A DNA stretch of 64,000 bases from Acinetobacter corruptisaponis (lineage in GTDB: Bacteria > Pseudomonadota > Gammaproteobacteria > Pseudomonadales > Moraxellaceae): NCBI RefSeq assembly GCF_030053775.1, contig NZ_CP125669.1:2041962-2105961 (forward strand), written 5' to 3'. This document shows positions 1 through 9,396 of this stretch, one piece after another. Under the pieces are notes generated by a model. That model was given only the letters and a program-made list of their open reading frames with translations, ran no database searches and had not been told where the DNA came from. How positions within the stretch are numbered: position 1 is the stretch's first letter; every line of letters starts with the position of its first letter. Position numbers and translations under genes: made by a program.

Positions 1-92
1 ATCGGCATAGTTTACCGAAATTTGACAAATTTCTCCATGATCTTGCAGATGCTTTAATCAATAATGATTATCAATTCAAACTATACAGACCT
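1..92. other. left-edge segment beyond lptG
   Basis: No complete gene is visible. A perfect 17-bp palindrome (8-bp arms GAAATTTG/CAAATTTC, one central base) lies at 17-33. A Fur-box-like sequence lies at 61-72. One plus-strand frame is open from the edge to about 208, but it runs antisense into lptG and cannot be called. Another plus-strand frame stops at 57 and could be the tail of an off-window gene. Confidence 0.3.
58..75. promoter_or_regulatory. possible Fur-type box
   Basis: The minus strand at 61-72 reads GATAATCATTAT, which matches 12 of 13 bases of the inverted half of the Fur consensus. The centre is an 11-bp palindrome. It lies just past the 3' end of lptG, so if functional it would serve a gene left of the window. 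This is a single-site match in AT-rich DNA and may be chance. Confidence 0.25.
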
Positions 93-1166
93 CTAGCGTG
101 CACGATAGAGCAAATAGCTCCCTGCCGCAAACATCAACAGGATTGGCAGCAAGACAAACCACGCAGGCGATGGTGCATAGACCAGACTCGCATAGCCCAA
201 AAAGTCCTGTAAATAGAAAAAGCCCAGTCCTGTGAACAGTGCAATCACCAGACGGAAACCCATCGACTGCTGACGCAATGGGCCAAAAATAAAGGAACAG
301 GCGATCAATACCAGCGTAATCAGGGCAAAGGGTGAAGCAACTTTTTGCCAGAATGCCAATTCATAGGTTTTTGGCACCTGACTATATTCTTTCAGGTAGC
401 GCATAAAACTGATCAGTTGACTTGGCGACAAATCCTCTGGGTCCAGCGTAACCATATGTACATATTTAGGCTGTAATGCCAGACCCAATGGCTGTTGCTC
501 ATGATCAGTCTTGATCGCATTGCCCTGCGCTAGTAAATCGACCTGATGCGACTCTTTTAAAGTCCACTGTCCATCTTTGACAAACTGCCCTTGTTCAGCA
601 CTGACAAAAGACTGCAAACGGTAGTTTTGATCGAAATCAATGACATTAATATTACGAAGTTGCCCCTGAGCATTGGCATAGTCAATATAGATAAAGCGCT
701 GCCCCTCACGTGACCAATAGCCTTTTACCTCACCCAAAGATGCGACACTGCGCTGTTTTTTAATGCTCTGCGCTTTTTCATTGGTATATGGGATCACCCA
801 TTCACTCAAGGCAAACGACAGGATGATCAGCAATAAAGCGGAACGCATCACCCAACCCACAATGCGCCATAGGCTGATGCCCACTGAACGCATCACAATC
901 AGCTCACTATTGGATGCCAATGCCCCCAGTCCTAAAACTGAACCAATCAATGCCGCAACAGGCAGGATTTCATAGAGATAACGCGGCGCACCCCACATTA
1001 CAAACAGGAACGCCTGCCATGCGTTATAATCAGGCTTAAGTGAACCCAGCTCACCCAGATAGGTAAACAGCACCTGTAGAAAAGACAGTACCAGCGTGGT
1101 TCCCAACATGGCGAGAACCGTGGTTTTGGTGACATGTCTGGCGACTATTCGACGTGCTAACATCAC
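93..1166 (-). CDS. lptG: LPS export permease LptG
   Basis: LptG is an inner-membrane permease subunit of the LptB2FG ABC exporter, which pulls lipopolysaccharide or lipooligosaccharide out of the inner membrane and passes it to LptC-LptA. The 357-residue protein has the YjgP/YjgQ layout: three N-terminal transmembrane helices (about residues 15-125), a periplasmic beta-jellyroll domain (about 130-265), and three C-terminal helices. The start codon overlaps the lptF stop by 4 bp (1163-1166), so the pair is translationally coupled as lptF-lptG. Length and topology are normal. The ATPase LptB is not in this window. Confidence 0.95.
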   Translation of the reverse strand: MMLARRIVARHVTKTTVLAMLGTTLVLSFLQVLFTYLGELGSLKPDYNAWQAFLFVMWGAPRYLYEILPVAALIGSVLGLGALASNSELIVMRSVGISLWRIVGWVMRSALLLIILSFALSEWVIPYTNEKAQSIKKQRSVASLGEVKGYWSREGQRFIYIDYANAQGQLRNINVIDFDQNYRLQSFVSAEQGQFVKDGQWTLKESHQVDLLAQGNAIKTDHEQQPLGLALQPKYVHMVTLDPEDLSPSQLISFMRYLKEYSQVPKTYELAFWQKVASPFALITLVLIACSFIFGPLRQQSMGFRLVIALFTGLGFFYLQDFLGYASLVYAPSPAWFVLLPILLMFAAGSYLLYRAR

Positions 1167-2263
1167 AACCCCACTCGCTGCATACTTTTCTTGATTTTTG
1201 GTGCCAGCTTCTGTTTACGGGCAAAAATTGCCGCAGCACCCGCATACACCAGCAACACCACTGGATAGGCCCAGATATCCAGTTGTTCCTTACTAATCCG
1301 CGTTTTAATCGCGATCATCAACACAATCAGGCTGGCAAAAATGAAAATGGCGGGAATCAGACGGTAATAACGTCCCTGCCGTGGACTAACTTCAGACAAG
1401 GCCACGGTCAGCATCAGGGCAATCACCATGACCAATGGACCAAAAATCCGCCAGCCCAGCTCACTCCGCACCACGGAATCATCGCGCTTTTGCCATAGCT
1501 TGCTCATCGGCAAGGCTTCCACATCATCACTTTCAAATTTGACATCCTTATCATTTTCCAGACGTAAACGATAGGACTGAAACTCGGCCTGGGTATATCG
1601 AGGCTGGTTTGGATAGATTTCGTAGCGACGCCCCTGAACCAGATCAACCACATTGGCAGTATCATTTGCCATTTCCACACGGGTAGCCTCTTTCGCCAGA
1701 ATCATCACATCAGGTTTATCTTCCCGATCCGCCTTTTGGTAATAAAAGATATCCTTTAAATTCTTGCGGTCTTCCGAAAGCGAACCTGCATAAATGGTAT
1801 ACGGCCCAGAGGAAATAAACTCCTTTGGTCTAACCAGATCAAAGCCCGCACGCACAGCCTGGGTCTGCATCAGGCTTTCATAGGCGCGTATTCCTGAAGA
1901 TGCTCCCCAAAACATCAAGATAGACTGAACAATCAAAAACACCAGGGTCATTGGCAATAACAGCCGTGCCAACTGGTTGCGGCTCACCCCACTGCCATTC
2001 AGCACCGCCATTTCGTGATCGACATATAGACGGCCAAACACCAGCATCAGGCCAATAAAAAAGCCCAATGGCAGGATCAACGTTAAAAACTCAGGCAGGC
2101 GATAGGCAATGATGCTCAGTAGAACACCACCGTCCAGGCGACCTTGTGCAGCACGTCCAAAAATCTTGATCAACTGACCGCCCATAATGATTAAGGTGAG
2201 CAAGGCAGTCACCACCAGCGAGGTGGACACCACTTGTTTGACGAGGTAACGCCGAATAATCAA
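1163..2263 (-). CDS. lptF: LPS export permease LptF
   Basis: LptF is the partner permease of LptG in the LptB2FG lipopolysaccharide extractor. The 366-residue protein has the same three-helix, periplasmic domain, three-helix plan. The N-terminus (MIIRRYLVKQVV) and the following hydrophobic segments are typical of YjgP. It is the first gene of lptF-lptG, overlaps lptG by 4 bp, and is divergent from pepA. The 156 bp between lptF and the pepA start must carry both promoters. This divergent lptFG/pepA-holC order is common in gamma-proteobacteria and supports the assignment. Confidence 0.95.
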   Translation of the reverse strand: MIIRRYLVKQVVSTSLVVTALLTLIIMGGQLIKIFGRAAQGRLDGGVLLSIIAYRLPEFLTLILPLGFFIGLMLVFGRLYVDHEMAVLNGSGVSRNQLARLLLPMTLVFLIVQSILMFWGASSGIRAYESLMQTQAVRAGFDLVRPKEFISSGPYTIYAGSLSEDRKNLKDIFYYQKADREDKPDVMILAKEATRVEMANDTANVVDLVQGRRYEIYPNQPRYTQAEFQSYRLRLENDKDVKFESDDVEALPMSKLWQKRDDSVVRSELGWRIFGPLVMVIALMLTVALSEVSPRQGRYYRLIPAIFIFASLIVLMIAIKTRISKEQLDIWAYPVVLLVYAGAAAIFARKQKLAPKIKKSMQRVGL

Positions 2264-2419
2264 GGTAATGCTTCCAGATAGAGTCAGTCGAGGGGAAACT
2301 GTAGTTTACCCGAATGTTAAAAATATAAAACCTATCGCTTGTTGCCGATTGCAACCTCATATCCGAAAGTGTTTAATGGACTTATCTTTCTTTTTTGTCC
2401 ATTAGGTTCGAAACAGACA

Positions 2420-3868
2420 ATGAAATTTACACTGCAAACCGCATTTCCAGCACAAACATCAAGTGAATCTTTGTGGATATTGGTTGATTCAGAACAATTA
2501 CAACAGAATTTAAATGCTTATCAAATCAACCAGCTAGATGACATTCTCAATGCCACTCAATTTAAGGCGGGTTTTAATGAAAGCCTGCCGTTAATTGCCA
2601 ATATTGCGCTACAGCCAAACGCCCAGCTACTGGGTCTTGGGAAAAGTGCAGAATTAAAAGCCATTAAATTAGCAAAACTCGCACAATCCATTATCAAATC
2701 ATCACAAAATAAATTTAAGCACATCACGCTAGACATTTCGGCGTTACCAACTGATTTACATGCATTGTTTGCCTTGAACCTGACACAGGCAGCTTATGGC
2801 TATGATGCATTTAAATCCAAGAAAAATGAATTTGTGTTGGAAAGCATTGATCTGGTTGCAAGCGAAAGCTCACTGAATGATGCCCAACTCAACCTGATTC
2901 ATGCGGTTCAGTCAGGTCAAAACTATGCGCGTGATTTGGGCAACTGCCCGCCGAATCTTTGTTTCCCAGAATATCTTGCTGATCAGGCCCTTGCCCTTGC
3001 CGCACAATATCCAGACCTGCTCAAAGTTACGGTGCTGGATGAACAGCAAATGGCTGACCTGGGCATGTATGCTTTCCTTGCCGTAAGCAAAGGCTCAGAA
3101 CGTCCAGGGCGCGTGATCACGTTGGAATACAATACCCAGGTAGATCAGGCACCTGTGGTACTGGTGGGTAAAGGCGTGACTTTTGATACAGGCGGCATTT
3201 CACTCAAACCAGGCTTGGGTATGGATGAAATGAAGTTTGATATGTGTGGCGCAGCCTCGGTACTTGGCACAATCCGCGCATTATGCGAAGCCCGACTCCC
3301 AATTCATGTGGTCGGTGCGGTGGCGGCGGCTGAAAACATGCCATCAGGTCATGCCACCCGTCCAGGTGACATCGTGACCACTATGAGCGGTCAAACCGTT
3401 GAAATTCTAAATACCGATGCCGAAGGCCGTCTTGTACTTTGTGACACACTGACCTATATCAAACGTTTCAACCCTGCCCTTGTGATTGACATTGCGACGC
3501 TGACAGGTGCATGTGTGGTGGCGCTGGGTAAAGTGGTCAGTGGTTTATTTACACCAGATGATGAACTGGCCCAGGATTTACAACAGGCAGGCGAGCAGTC
3601 ACTGGATCGTGTATGGCGTATGCCAGTGATGGAGGAATATCAGGAGTTGCTGGATTCTCCTTTTGCTGATATCGCCAATATTGGTGGCCCATACGGCGGT
3701 GCAATTACGGCAGCATGTTTCCTTGAACGTTTTACCCGTGACTATCGTTGGGCACATCTGGATGTGGCGGGTACAGCATGGTTGTCAGGTGCCGCCAAAG
3801 GTGCAACAGGTCGCCCAGTACCATTACTGATGCAGTTTTTAGCGAATCGTGTTGCAACGAATAACTAA
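2420..3868 (+). CDS. pepA: leucyl aminopeptidase (M17)
   Basis: This is a cytosolic hexameric metalloaminopeptidase of family M17 that removes N-terminal residues from peptides using two metal ions. The family signature NTDAEGRL lies near residue 331, and metal-binding regions ([19 protein letters not shown]) precede it. I place the start at ATG 2420 ([12 protein letters not shown]; 482 aa). An in-frame ATG at 2339 adds 27 residues ([12 protein letters not shown]) that lie in the divergent promoter region and do not look like PepA. The holC start follows 3 bp after the stop. In some bacteria PepA also binds DNA; nothing here tests that. Confidence 0.93.
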   Translation: MKFTLQTAFPAQTSSESLWILVDSEQLQQNLNAYQINQLDDILNATQFKAGFNESLPLIANIALQPNAQLLGLGKSAELKAIKLAKLAQSIIKSSQNKFKHITLDISALPTDLHALFALNLTQAAYGYDAFKSKKNEFVLESIDLVASESSLNDAQLNLIHAVQSGQNYARDLGNCPPNLCFPEYLADQALALAAQYPDLLKVTVLDEQQMADLGMYAFLAVSKGSERPGRVITLEYNTQVDQAPVVLVGKGVTFDTGGISLKPGLGMDEMKFDMCGAASVLGTIRALCEARLPIHVVGAVAAAENMPSGHATRPGDIVTTMSGQTVEILNTDAEGRLVLCDTLTYIKRFNPALVIDIATLTGACVVALGKVVSGLFTPDDELAQDLQQAGEQSLDRVWRMPVMEEYQELLDSPFADIANIGGPYGGAITAACFLERFTRDYRWAHLDVAGTAWLSGAAKGATGRPVPLLMQFLANRVATNN

Positions 3869-3871
3869 CAC

Positions 3872-4279
3872 ATGGCACAAATCAGTTTTTATCTGTTTGA
3901 AAATAGTACCGAACGGCAAGTCGAAAGTGCTTGCCGTTTATGTCGAAAAATCCTGAATCAGCATCCTCATATCTGGTGGTATTGTGCTGATCCAGAATTA
4001 CAAACCGAACTGGATGAACAGCTTTGGACTTTTGATCCCCAGAGTTTTATACCGCATGGTATTCATCAACCGCATAGTTCTGTCTGCATTTCAGAACAAT
4101 TACCACCATCCAACGATTGGATCGTGTTTAATTTTAACAATCATGCACTTGAACAAACTCAGGATTTTCGCCACATTATCGAAATTATTGAAAATAATGA
4201 AACTGCGAAACAGGCTGGTCGGGAAAAGTTTAAAATGTATCGTCGTTTGGGTATTGAACCTCGAACATTTAAATTATAA
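3872..4279 (+). CDS. holC: DNA polymerase III chi subunit
   Basis: HolC bridges the DNA polymerase III clamp loader to single-strand binding protein. The 135-residue protein (E. coli 147) opens with MAQISFYLFENSTERQVESA, a typical chi start. It contains the ACRLCRKILNQ helix and ends in the basic GREKFKMYRRLG segment. It starts 3 bp after the pepA stop, the conserved pepA-holC pairing, and is surely cotranscribed. The following gene begins 36 bp downstream with its own strong ribosome binding site. Confidence 0.9.
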   Translation: MAQISFYLFENSTERQVESACRLCRKILNQHPHIWWYCADPELQTELDEQLWTFDPQSFIPHGIHQPHSSVCISEQLPPSNDWIVFNFNNHALEQTQDFRHIIEIIENNETAKQAGREKFKMYRRLGIEPRTFKL

Positions 4280-4315
4280 GTCTGCAACAAAGAGCATCAT
4301 TTTGAGGAGTGTCGC

Positions 4316-4942
4316 GTGGCATTAAATGTAGGTCAGGATTTTAAAAAACGCTGGTTAAATGCACCTGAAACGGTCCGTCAGACTTATCAGGAAGATTTGG
4401 CACGTATCTGTGATCTATTGCTGCCGCAAACCCTGATTCAAACATGGACGCAACACGAAGAGAAAGCGCAGCAGCGTTCCCAACAACGCATTGATCAGGC
4501 CTATGCCGACTTAAAGGCGGAATTGATTGAACAGGCACGTATCCGCAAACAGCAGGCTTTGGAAAAGGCTTTGGCGGAAAAACGTGCTGCCGAGGCGGCT
4601 TATGCGGCACAGCTACAGGCAGATGAAGAACAGCAGTTTGAACAGCAAACTGAAAGCCTGATTGTGTTGCGTCGCCATATCGATCAGGAAATTGCACAAC
4701 ACACTGAACGTTATCAGGTCAATCCTGAACAGCCAAGTGTTGATTACGCCCAAGGTCAGCGCGTTGTGATTGAAGATCAGCAAATTCTGTCTGAACTGGA
4801 AAGTGTCCGTGTTCGACTGGAACTGGAAGCGGAAAGTCTGATTGAGCAAGCTGTCACTGTGTTCCGTGCCAAGTTGCATGCACTGGCTCAGGATGAAATT
4901 GACTACATATTGAAAAACAGTCAGTTCTCAGACGAGAAATAA
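4316..4942 (+). CDS. coiled-coil hypothetical protein
   Basis: I do not recognise a named family. The 208-residue protein is very rich in Gln, Glu, Ala and Arg and has heptad-like helix from about residue 40 to 195. It has no signal peptide or membrane segment, so it is predicted soluble and elongated. The start is GTG at 4316, preceded by GAGGAG at 4304-4309 with a 6-nt spacer, so the rare start codon is well supported. It is the third gene of the apparent pepA-holC operon and ends at a strong bidirectional terminator. Its position suggests a conserved Acinetobacter gene, but the function is unknown. Confidence 0.8.
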   Translation: MALNVGQDFKKRWLNAPETVRQTYQEDLARICDLLLPQTLIQTWTQHEEKAQQRSQQRIDQAYADLKAELIEQARIRKQQALEKALAEKRAAEAAYAAQLQADEEQQFEQQTESLIVLRRHIDQEIAQHTERYQVNPEQPSVDYAQGQRVVIEDQQILSELESVRVRLELEAESLIEQAVTVFRAKLHALAQDEIDYILKNSQFSDEK

Positions 4943-4943
4943 T

Positions 4944-4975
4944 AAAAAGCCCAGTTCATCAAACTGGGCTTTTTT
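4944..4975. terminator. bidirectional terminator, pepA operon / ribE
   Basis: The hairpin arms AAAAAGCCCAGTT and AACTGGGCTTTTT flank a 5-nt loop, with A and T runs on opposite sides. It can stop the pepA-holC operon (+) and ribE (-). Confidence 0.9.
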
Positions 4976-4987
4976 ATGCTTGCCATT

Positions 4988-5647
4988 CTATTTTAGAAAA
5001 CCATTTTCCGCTAAAAACGCCATACTGATATTCGATTCGGTTTTTTGCTCTGCGGCCTTATCACCCAACAATAAACGCTCAATATAACGAGCCAATACAT
5101 CTACTTCCAGATTGACTTTGGTTCCAACCTGCCAAGTCCCAATATTGGTACGCTCAGCGGTATGAGGAATCAGGTTCAGGCTCAGGATATTGCCACGTAA
5201 ATGGTTAATGGTCAGGCTAATGCCATCAACCGTCACAGAACCCTTTTCGGCCAGATATTTTGCCAATTCAGCAGGCGCGGTGACCTCAAAATACAAAGAA
5301 CGTGCATCCTGACGTACCAGGGTAATTTCACCCAAACCATCGACATGCCCACTGACAATATGCCCACCAAAACGTGTAGTCGGCAGCATCGCCTTTTCAA
5401 CATTCACCGCTTGGCCAACTTTCCATTGGCCTAGTGTGGTACGGTTTAAACTCTCACGCGAAACATCCGCCGCATACCAGTTTTCACCCCACTCAATGAC
5501 CGTCAGGCAAATTCCATTGGTGGCAATTGAGTCTCCCAAATGCACATCAGACATATCCAAATCAGTTTGAATACGTAGACGAACATCACCGCCTACACTT
5601 TGCAGGCTCTCAACCTTACCTAAACTTTCAATAATACCTGTAAACAT
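4988..5647 (-). CDS. ribE: riboflavin synthase, alpha subunit
   Basis: Riboflavin synthase disproportionates two 6,7-dimethyl-8-ribityllumazines to riboflavin, the last step of the pathway. The protein consists of two tandem lumazine-binding barrels. Each begins with the repeated pattern seen as MFTGIIESLG (residue 1) and FGGHIVSGHVDGLG (about 93). I choose ATG 5647, because the family begins MFTGI; the longer frame from 5659 adds only MGSL. The product is 219 aa. The C-terminal 25 residues run slightly past the usual family end. No FMN riboswitch is visible upstream. An aquaporin gene with its own terminator separates it from ribD. Confidence 0.94.
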   Translation of the reverse strand: MFTGIIESLGKVESLQSVGGDVRLRIQTDLDMSDVHLGDSIATNGICLTVIEWGENWYAADVSRESLNRTTLGQWKVGQAVNVEKAMLPTTRFGGHIVSGHVDGLGEITLVRQDARSLYFEVTAPAELAKYLAEKGSVTVDGISLTINHLRGNILSLNLIPHTAERTNIGTWQVGTKVNLEVDVLARYIERLLLGDKAAEQKTESNISMAFLAENGFLK

Positions 5648-5757
5648 GAGACTTCCCACCTACCTTTATTTGCAGCATACGTCACAGTGAACCAGATACC
5701 TTAAAGCAAAGAATCTGAGATAACAAGGCATGCGCAGTGCAAATATAGGCAAATAAA

Positions 5758-5781
5758 AAGGGCGATCACTTAATCACCCTT
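5758..5781 (-). terminator. terminator of the aquaporin gene
   Basis: On the minus strand AAGGGTGAT pairs with ATCGCCCTT (one G-U pair) around a 6-nt loop, followed by TTTATTT. It lies 19 bp beyond the aquaporin stop. Confidence 0.75.
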
Positions 5782-5799
5782 ATCCTATTCAATCCATGA

Positions 5800-6642
5800 T
5801 TACTGCATTTCAGTCACTTGATTTTCAGTGGTCTGGCTGGCTTTGACTTTATGATTGACCAGGAAATAGCTAAAGAACAGTTTATAACCCAGCACGCCCA
5901 AACAGGCACCGACAATGGGTGCAATAATCGGTACAATAAAGTAGGGAATCTCTCTTCCACCTGTGAAAGCAATAGGTCCCCAGCCAGAAAAATAGGCCAC
6001 CATCTTGGGACCAAAATCACGGGCTGGATTCATGGCAAAGCCAGTCAATGGACCAAAGGATGCACCAATCACCGCCACCAGCAAACCAACCAGAATTGGT
6101 GCCAAAGCCCCACGTGGCAAACCATTACTGTCATCACCAATTGCCATAATCAACCAGAGCAACAACATGGTGATAAACATTTCCACCATAAAGGCCTGAC
6201 CAATTGACAGCAGGTGATGTGGATAGGTCGAGAAAATTCCCGCCAGCTCCAGACTTTCAACGCTGCCACGCAGCATGTGATGGCTCTGCTCATAATCAAG
6301 AAATAGATTACTGTAGAGGCTGTAGACTAAAAATGCGCCTAGCGCAGCCCCAGCCACTTGCGAAACAATATAGAAAGGCACTTTGTGTTTATCAAAGCCT
6401 GCAAATAATGCCAATGCGATGGTCACCGCAGGATTAAGGTGCGCACCAGAAATACCAGCAGACAAGTAAACCGCCAATGCAACAGCCAAACCCCAGACAA
6501 TACTGATTTCCCACAGGCCCAGACTTGCCCCTGCAAGCTTAAGTGCAGCCACCACACCAATCCCAAAGGATAGAAAAACTGCTGTAGCAAAAAACTCAGC
6601 TACACATTGCCCCAACAAAGTGGGTTCTGAGCGACTCATCAC
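5800..6642 (-). CDS. MIP channel, glycerol-facilitator type
   Basis: This is a major intrinsic protein of the inner membrane, 280 aa. Both pore motifs are present: NPA at 70-72 (AHLNPAV) and NPA at 205-207 followed by Arg-Asp (AMNPARDFGPK). The Asp after NPAR is the residue that separates glycerol-conducting GlpF-type channels from water-selective AqpZ types. Six transmembrane helices plus two half-helices fit the length. The inferred role is passive uptake of glycerol or other small polyols. There is no glpK or glpD beside it, so the physiological substrate is uncertain. It has its own terminator and an AT-rich upstream region. Confidence 0.85.
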   Translation of the reverse strand: MMSRSEPTLLGQCVAEFFATAVFLSFGIGVVAALKLAGASLGLWEISIVWGLAVALAVYLSAGISGAHLNPAVTIALALFAGFDKHKVPFYIVSQVAGAALGAFLVYSLYSNLFLDYEQSHHMLRGSVESLELAGIFSTYPHHLLSIGQAFMVEMFITMLLLWLIMAIGDDSNGLPRGALAPILVGLLVAVIGASFGPLTGFAMNPARDFGPKMVAYFSGWGPIAFTGGREIPYFIVPIIAPIVGACLGVLGYKLFFSYFLVNHKVKASQTTENQVTEMQ

Positions 6643-7009
6643 AACCTCTCCTGATCAGTGCTGCACATCGACATGACCTAAAACAAGCTCGGCAAAATAT
6701 ATTCATTTTTGAAAATGTTCAATCTTTTTAAGGTAATTTTATAACCAAATGGTAAAATACATCTAAAGAAAAAGAAGCAAGGCAATCTAAAACATATTTA
6801 ATTAAGACTCTGTTTTTATTTTAATTTTTTTAAAAACCACCAAAAACATAAGATATTAATCTTTAAAACAACCATTTAGAAATGATAGATAATTCACATA
6901 AAAACAAATATTTATTGGAAGAATTGATTTAAGTTTGTTGGAAAATGAAAAAATTAGAAATAATCGATTTAGACACCACTTTATTGAGCAAAGTGGTGTC
7001 TGTTTAAAT
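6643..7009. other. AT-rich intergenic, aquaporin to methyltransferase
   Basis: A 367-bp gap with no plausible ORF. The right end carries a strong 12-bp hairpin (6971-7001). The rest is A/T-rich sequence that would contain the aquaporin promoter. Confidence 0.6.
6971..7001. terminator. 12-bp hairpin downstream of methyltransferase gene
   Basis: Perfect arms AGACACCACTTT and AAAGTGGTGTCT flank a 7-nt loop, 9 bp beyond the 3' end of the methyltransferase gene. No clean T run follows on the minus strand (AAATCG), so it may act as a transcript-end or processing hairpin rather than a classic terminator. Confidence 0.55.
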
Positions 7010-8302
7010 TTACCAAAGTGCAAGCTGGGTACTGTTGCCTGTGGTATCCACCCCACCCAATTCAGCAAAGTGATACAACTGCCCCAGAAGTTGTCGCAAT
7101 GGTGGACCAGACTTGGCATGGGTATCGGTAATCACGATAAATTCCAGTACGCGTGCCCGTTCAGACTGACGTTGTTTACTGACCCGATAGCGAGGAACAT
7201 CCTGAGTCAGCAATGTGACCTTGCCGCGTTTTAAATTGGCGGTCAGCAGGTCTTTCGGTTCAATATTTCCATCAGTCGAATAACTGGTCAAAATATAGCG
7301 GGCATTAATGGTTTCCAATAACTTCTCATACGCCTCTTTGGCATATTTGGATGAGTTATAAGGACTTGGGCGCTGTTTACGCCATGCACGGTCAATACCG
7401 CTTTTAAAGCCCTTGGTATCTGGGGAGGGTAAATCGACCTGATCCCATAAGGTCAGCGCATTGAGCACATGGTAATTACTGCTATAGGCATGCTGATTAT
7501 AGGGTGGGTCGAGATAAGCCACATCCACTTCAAAGCCACTCATTTGATTGGCCAGATGTTGGGCATCCACACACCACATTTCAGCCGCAGGACGCTTCGT
7601 ATCGCCAATCTCACAGAAACGGCTTGGGGTCAGCCACAGTAAGGATTCAATCCGTTCCAATGCAGTTTGGGTTTTACCTCCCCAGCCCTGATGGAAACTT
7701 TTGAATACGCCACTGGTATTACTGACAAAACTAGCCGAATACAAAAGTGGTGCCAACAAGGCACTCATTTCCACATCATTGATTGCACCCTGCGCCTGCC
7801 AGGTTGCGATTTGCTGGCGGATCGCATCAATACGCATGCCATTACGGCGTTTAAAGAACAAACGGTCACGTGCTGGATCATACACATCGTCATTGCGTGG
7901 ACAGAGGTTGTGCGTAACCCAGCCCTTAACTTCAGGCAGACGGTTAAGATAATCAATGGCTTTTTGATAGCCACCCAGTTCCTTAAAGGCAGGCGCATCG
8001 ACACAGGCCAAAATGGCATGATTAAGCGCATGGCTATAGGGTTCCCAGTCATTGGCTATCACACGATAGCCATTCTGGCGCGCCAAACGAGAGACCACAC
8101 CACTCCCTGCAAAGAAATCAGCAAAAATCGGTGGGTTCTTTTTCTTGCTATTCAGTGTTCCCGTAATCTCAAGCGCCTCTAAAATAAGGTGCAATAGACG
8201 ACGCTTATTACCGAGATAGGGAACGAGCTGATGAAAAAGATACTCGTCAGTGGTGCGTGCCGCGTGCCGACGTTTGTGATAAACCGATGGTTCTGGATTC
8301 AT
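7010..8302 (-). CDS. D12-class N6-adenine DNA methyltransferase (orphan)
   Basis: The 430-residue protein carries the hallmarks of a Dam-like (D12) adenine methyltransferase. These are the N-terminal LVPYLGNKRRLL segment (27-37), the SAM-binding FADFFAGSGVVSRLA (60-74) and the catalytic DPPY at 265-268 (YLDPPYNQHAY). No restriction endonuclease gene is adjacent. Instead it overlaps the end of ribD by 4 bp and belongs to the nrdR-ribD transcript. A. baumannii has an orphan methyltransferase, AamA, reported to act on GAATTC; from memory its gene lies near ribD, and I infer this may be its homologue. The specificity cannot be read from the sequence. Confidence 0.85.
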   Translation of the reverse strand: MNPEPSVYHKRRHAARTTDEYLFHQLVPYLGNKRRLLHLILEALEITGTLNSKKKNPPIFADFFAGSGVVSRLARQNGYRVIANDWEPYSHALNHAILACVDAPAFKELGGYQKAIDYLNRLPEVKGWVTHNLCPRNDDVYDPARDRLFFKRRNGMRIDAIRQQIATWQAQGAINDVEMSALLAPLLYSASFVSNTSGVFKSFHQGWGGKTQTALERIESLLWLTPSRFCEIGDTKRPAAEMWCVDAQHLANQMSGFEVDVAYLDPPYNQHAYSSNYHVLNALTLWDQVDLPSPDTKGFKSGIDRAWRKQRPSPYNSSKYAKEAYEKLLETINARYILTSYSTDGNIEPKDLLTANLKRGKVTLLTQDVPRYRVSKQRQSERARVLEFIVITDTHAKSGPPLRQLLGQLYHFAELGGVDTTGNSTQLALW

Positions 8303-9384
8303 ATCATCTCTTGGATAGGGAGCAATCTCAGGCGAATATCCTGCCCAAGTTGGGTTACATCGACCAACTCAAACCGCAGTTGCTCTGCCATCTGGCTAAA
8401 TTCAGCATTGAACATAGCGCGGGCAGATTGACCAAGTAAGGTGGGTGCAACATAACTGATCATTTCATCAACCAAACCCTGCTGTAAAAAGGCGGTGGAT
8501 AAAGTTGCGCCAGCCTCAACCAATACATCATAAATTTGGTATTGTTGAGCTAAGGTCTGCAATAATTGGTTTAAAGGTTGCGGTGGCAATTGTATCACGC
8601 CTAAATCGGCAAGTTCCTGACGAAATGGTGTCATCACCATCACTGTTTCAGGATTTTGTAATATCTTTGCAGACAGTGGCAACTGTCCCTGACGGTCTAA
8701 CACGATACGTTTGGGTTGCACCACAGTCTCAATATCAACCTTGTCCAAGGAACGCACATTGAGTTCGCAGTCATCCACCAGTACCGTTTGAATACCCGTA
8801 ATCACAGCACCAGAAAATGCTCGCCAATGCTGTACATCCTGTCGGGCAGCCGTACCTGTAATCCATTTTGATTCACCCGACGCCATCGCGGTACGCCCAT
8901 CCAGACTGGATGCAATTTTCAAACGTACATAAGGCAAGCCTGTGGACATGGCCTTTAAGAAACCGAAATTGAGTGTTTTTGCAAGCGCCTCACAAACACC
9001 TATTGCAACCTCAATCCCCGCATCACGCAGGATTTGCACACCTTTCCCTGCCACCAGTGGATTTGGGTCTGAACAGGCAACCACCACTTTCCTGACCTGT
9101 GCTTTCACCAAGGCTTCGGCACATGGAGGTGTTCTGCCGTAATGCGAACAGGGTTCCAAAGTCACATAAGCAGTTGCACCTTTGGCATTGCCACCTGCCT
9201 GACGCAATGCAAATACTTCCGCATGCGGCTGCCCTGCTTTGGGATGGAAACCCTCTCCAATCAGTTGACCATCCTTGACAATGACACAGCCTACATTCGG
9301 ATTCGGTTTAGTTGAATATTGTCCAAGCCGAGCCAACTCAATGGCACGTTGCATCCAATATTGATCTGACTTTAATTCCGACAT
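8299..9384 (-). CDS. ribD: bifunctional riboflavin deaminase/reductase RibD
   Basis: RibD performs the second and third steps of riboflavin synthesis: deamination of the GTP-derived pyrimidine, then NADPH reduction of its ribosyl side chain. The N-terminal deaminase domain shows the zinc ligands His54-Ala-Glu56 (GQPHAEVFAL) and Cys79/Cys88 (EPCSHYGRTPPC). The C-terminal reductase begins near residue 150 (YVRLKIASSLDGR). The length of 361 aa is normal. It starts 12 bp after nrdR and overlaps the methyltransferase gene by 4 bp. The nrdR-ribD pairing is widespread in proteobacteria. Confidence 0.95.
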   Translation of the reverse strand: MSELKSDQYWMQRAIELARLGQYSTKPNPNVGCVIVKDGQLIGEGFHPKAGQPHAEVFALRQAGGNAKGATAYVTLEPCSHYGRTPPCAEALVKAQVRKVVVACSDPNPLVAGKGVQILRDAGIEVAIGVCEALAKTLNFGFLKAMSTGLPYVRLKIASSLDGRTAMASGESKWITGTAARQDVQHWRAFSGAVITGIQTVLVDDCELNVRSLDKVDIETVVQPKRIVLDRQGQLPLSAKILQNPETVMVMTPFRQELADLGVIQLPPQPLNQLLQTLAQQYQIYDVLVEAGATLSTAFLQQGLVDEMISYVAPTLLGQSARAMFNAEFSQMAEQLRFELVDVTQLGQDIRLRLLPIQEMI

Positions 9385-9396
9385 GATTTATCTAAC

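Noticed and set aside
2339..2419. 27-residue N-terminal extension of PepA from ATG 2339
   Set aside because: It lies in the divergent promoter region and is not PepA-like; ATG 2420 gives the family start.
5648..5757. FMN riboswitch sought upstream of ribE
   Set aside because: The conserved RFN core pattern was not found, nor upstream of nrdR-ribD.
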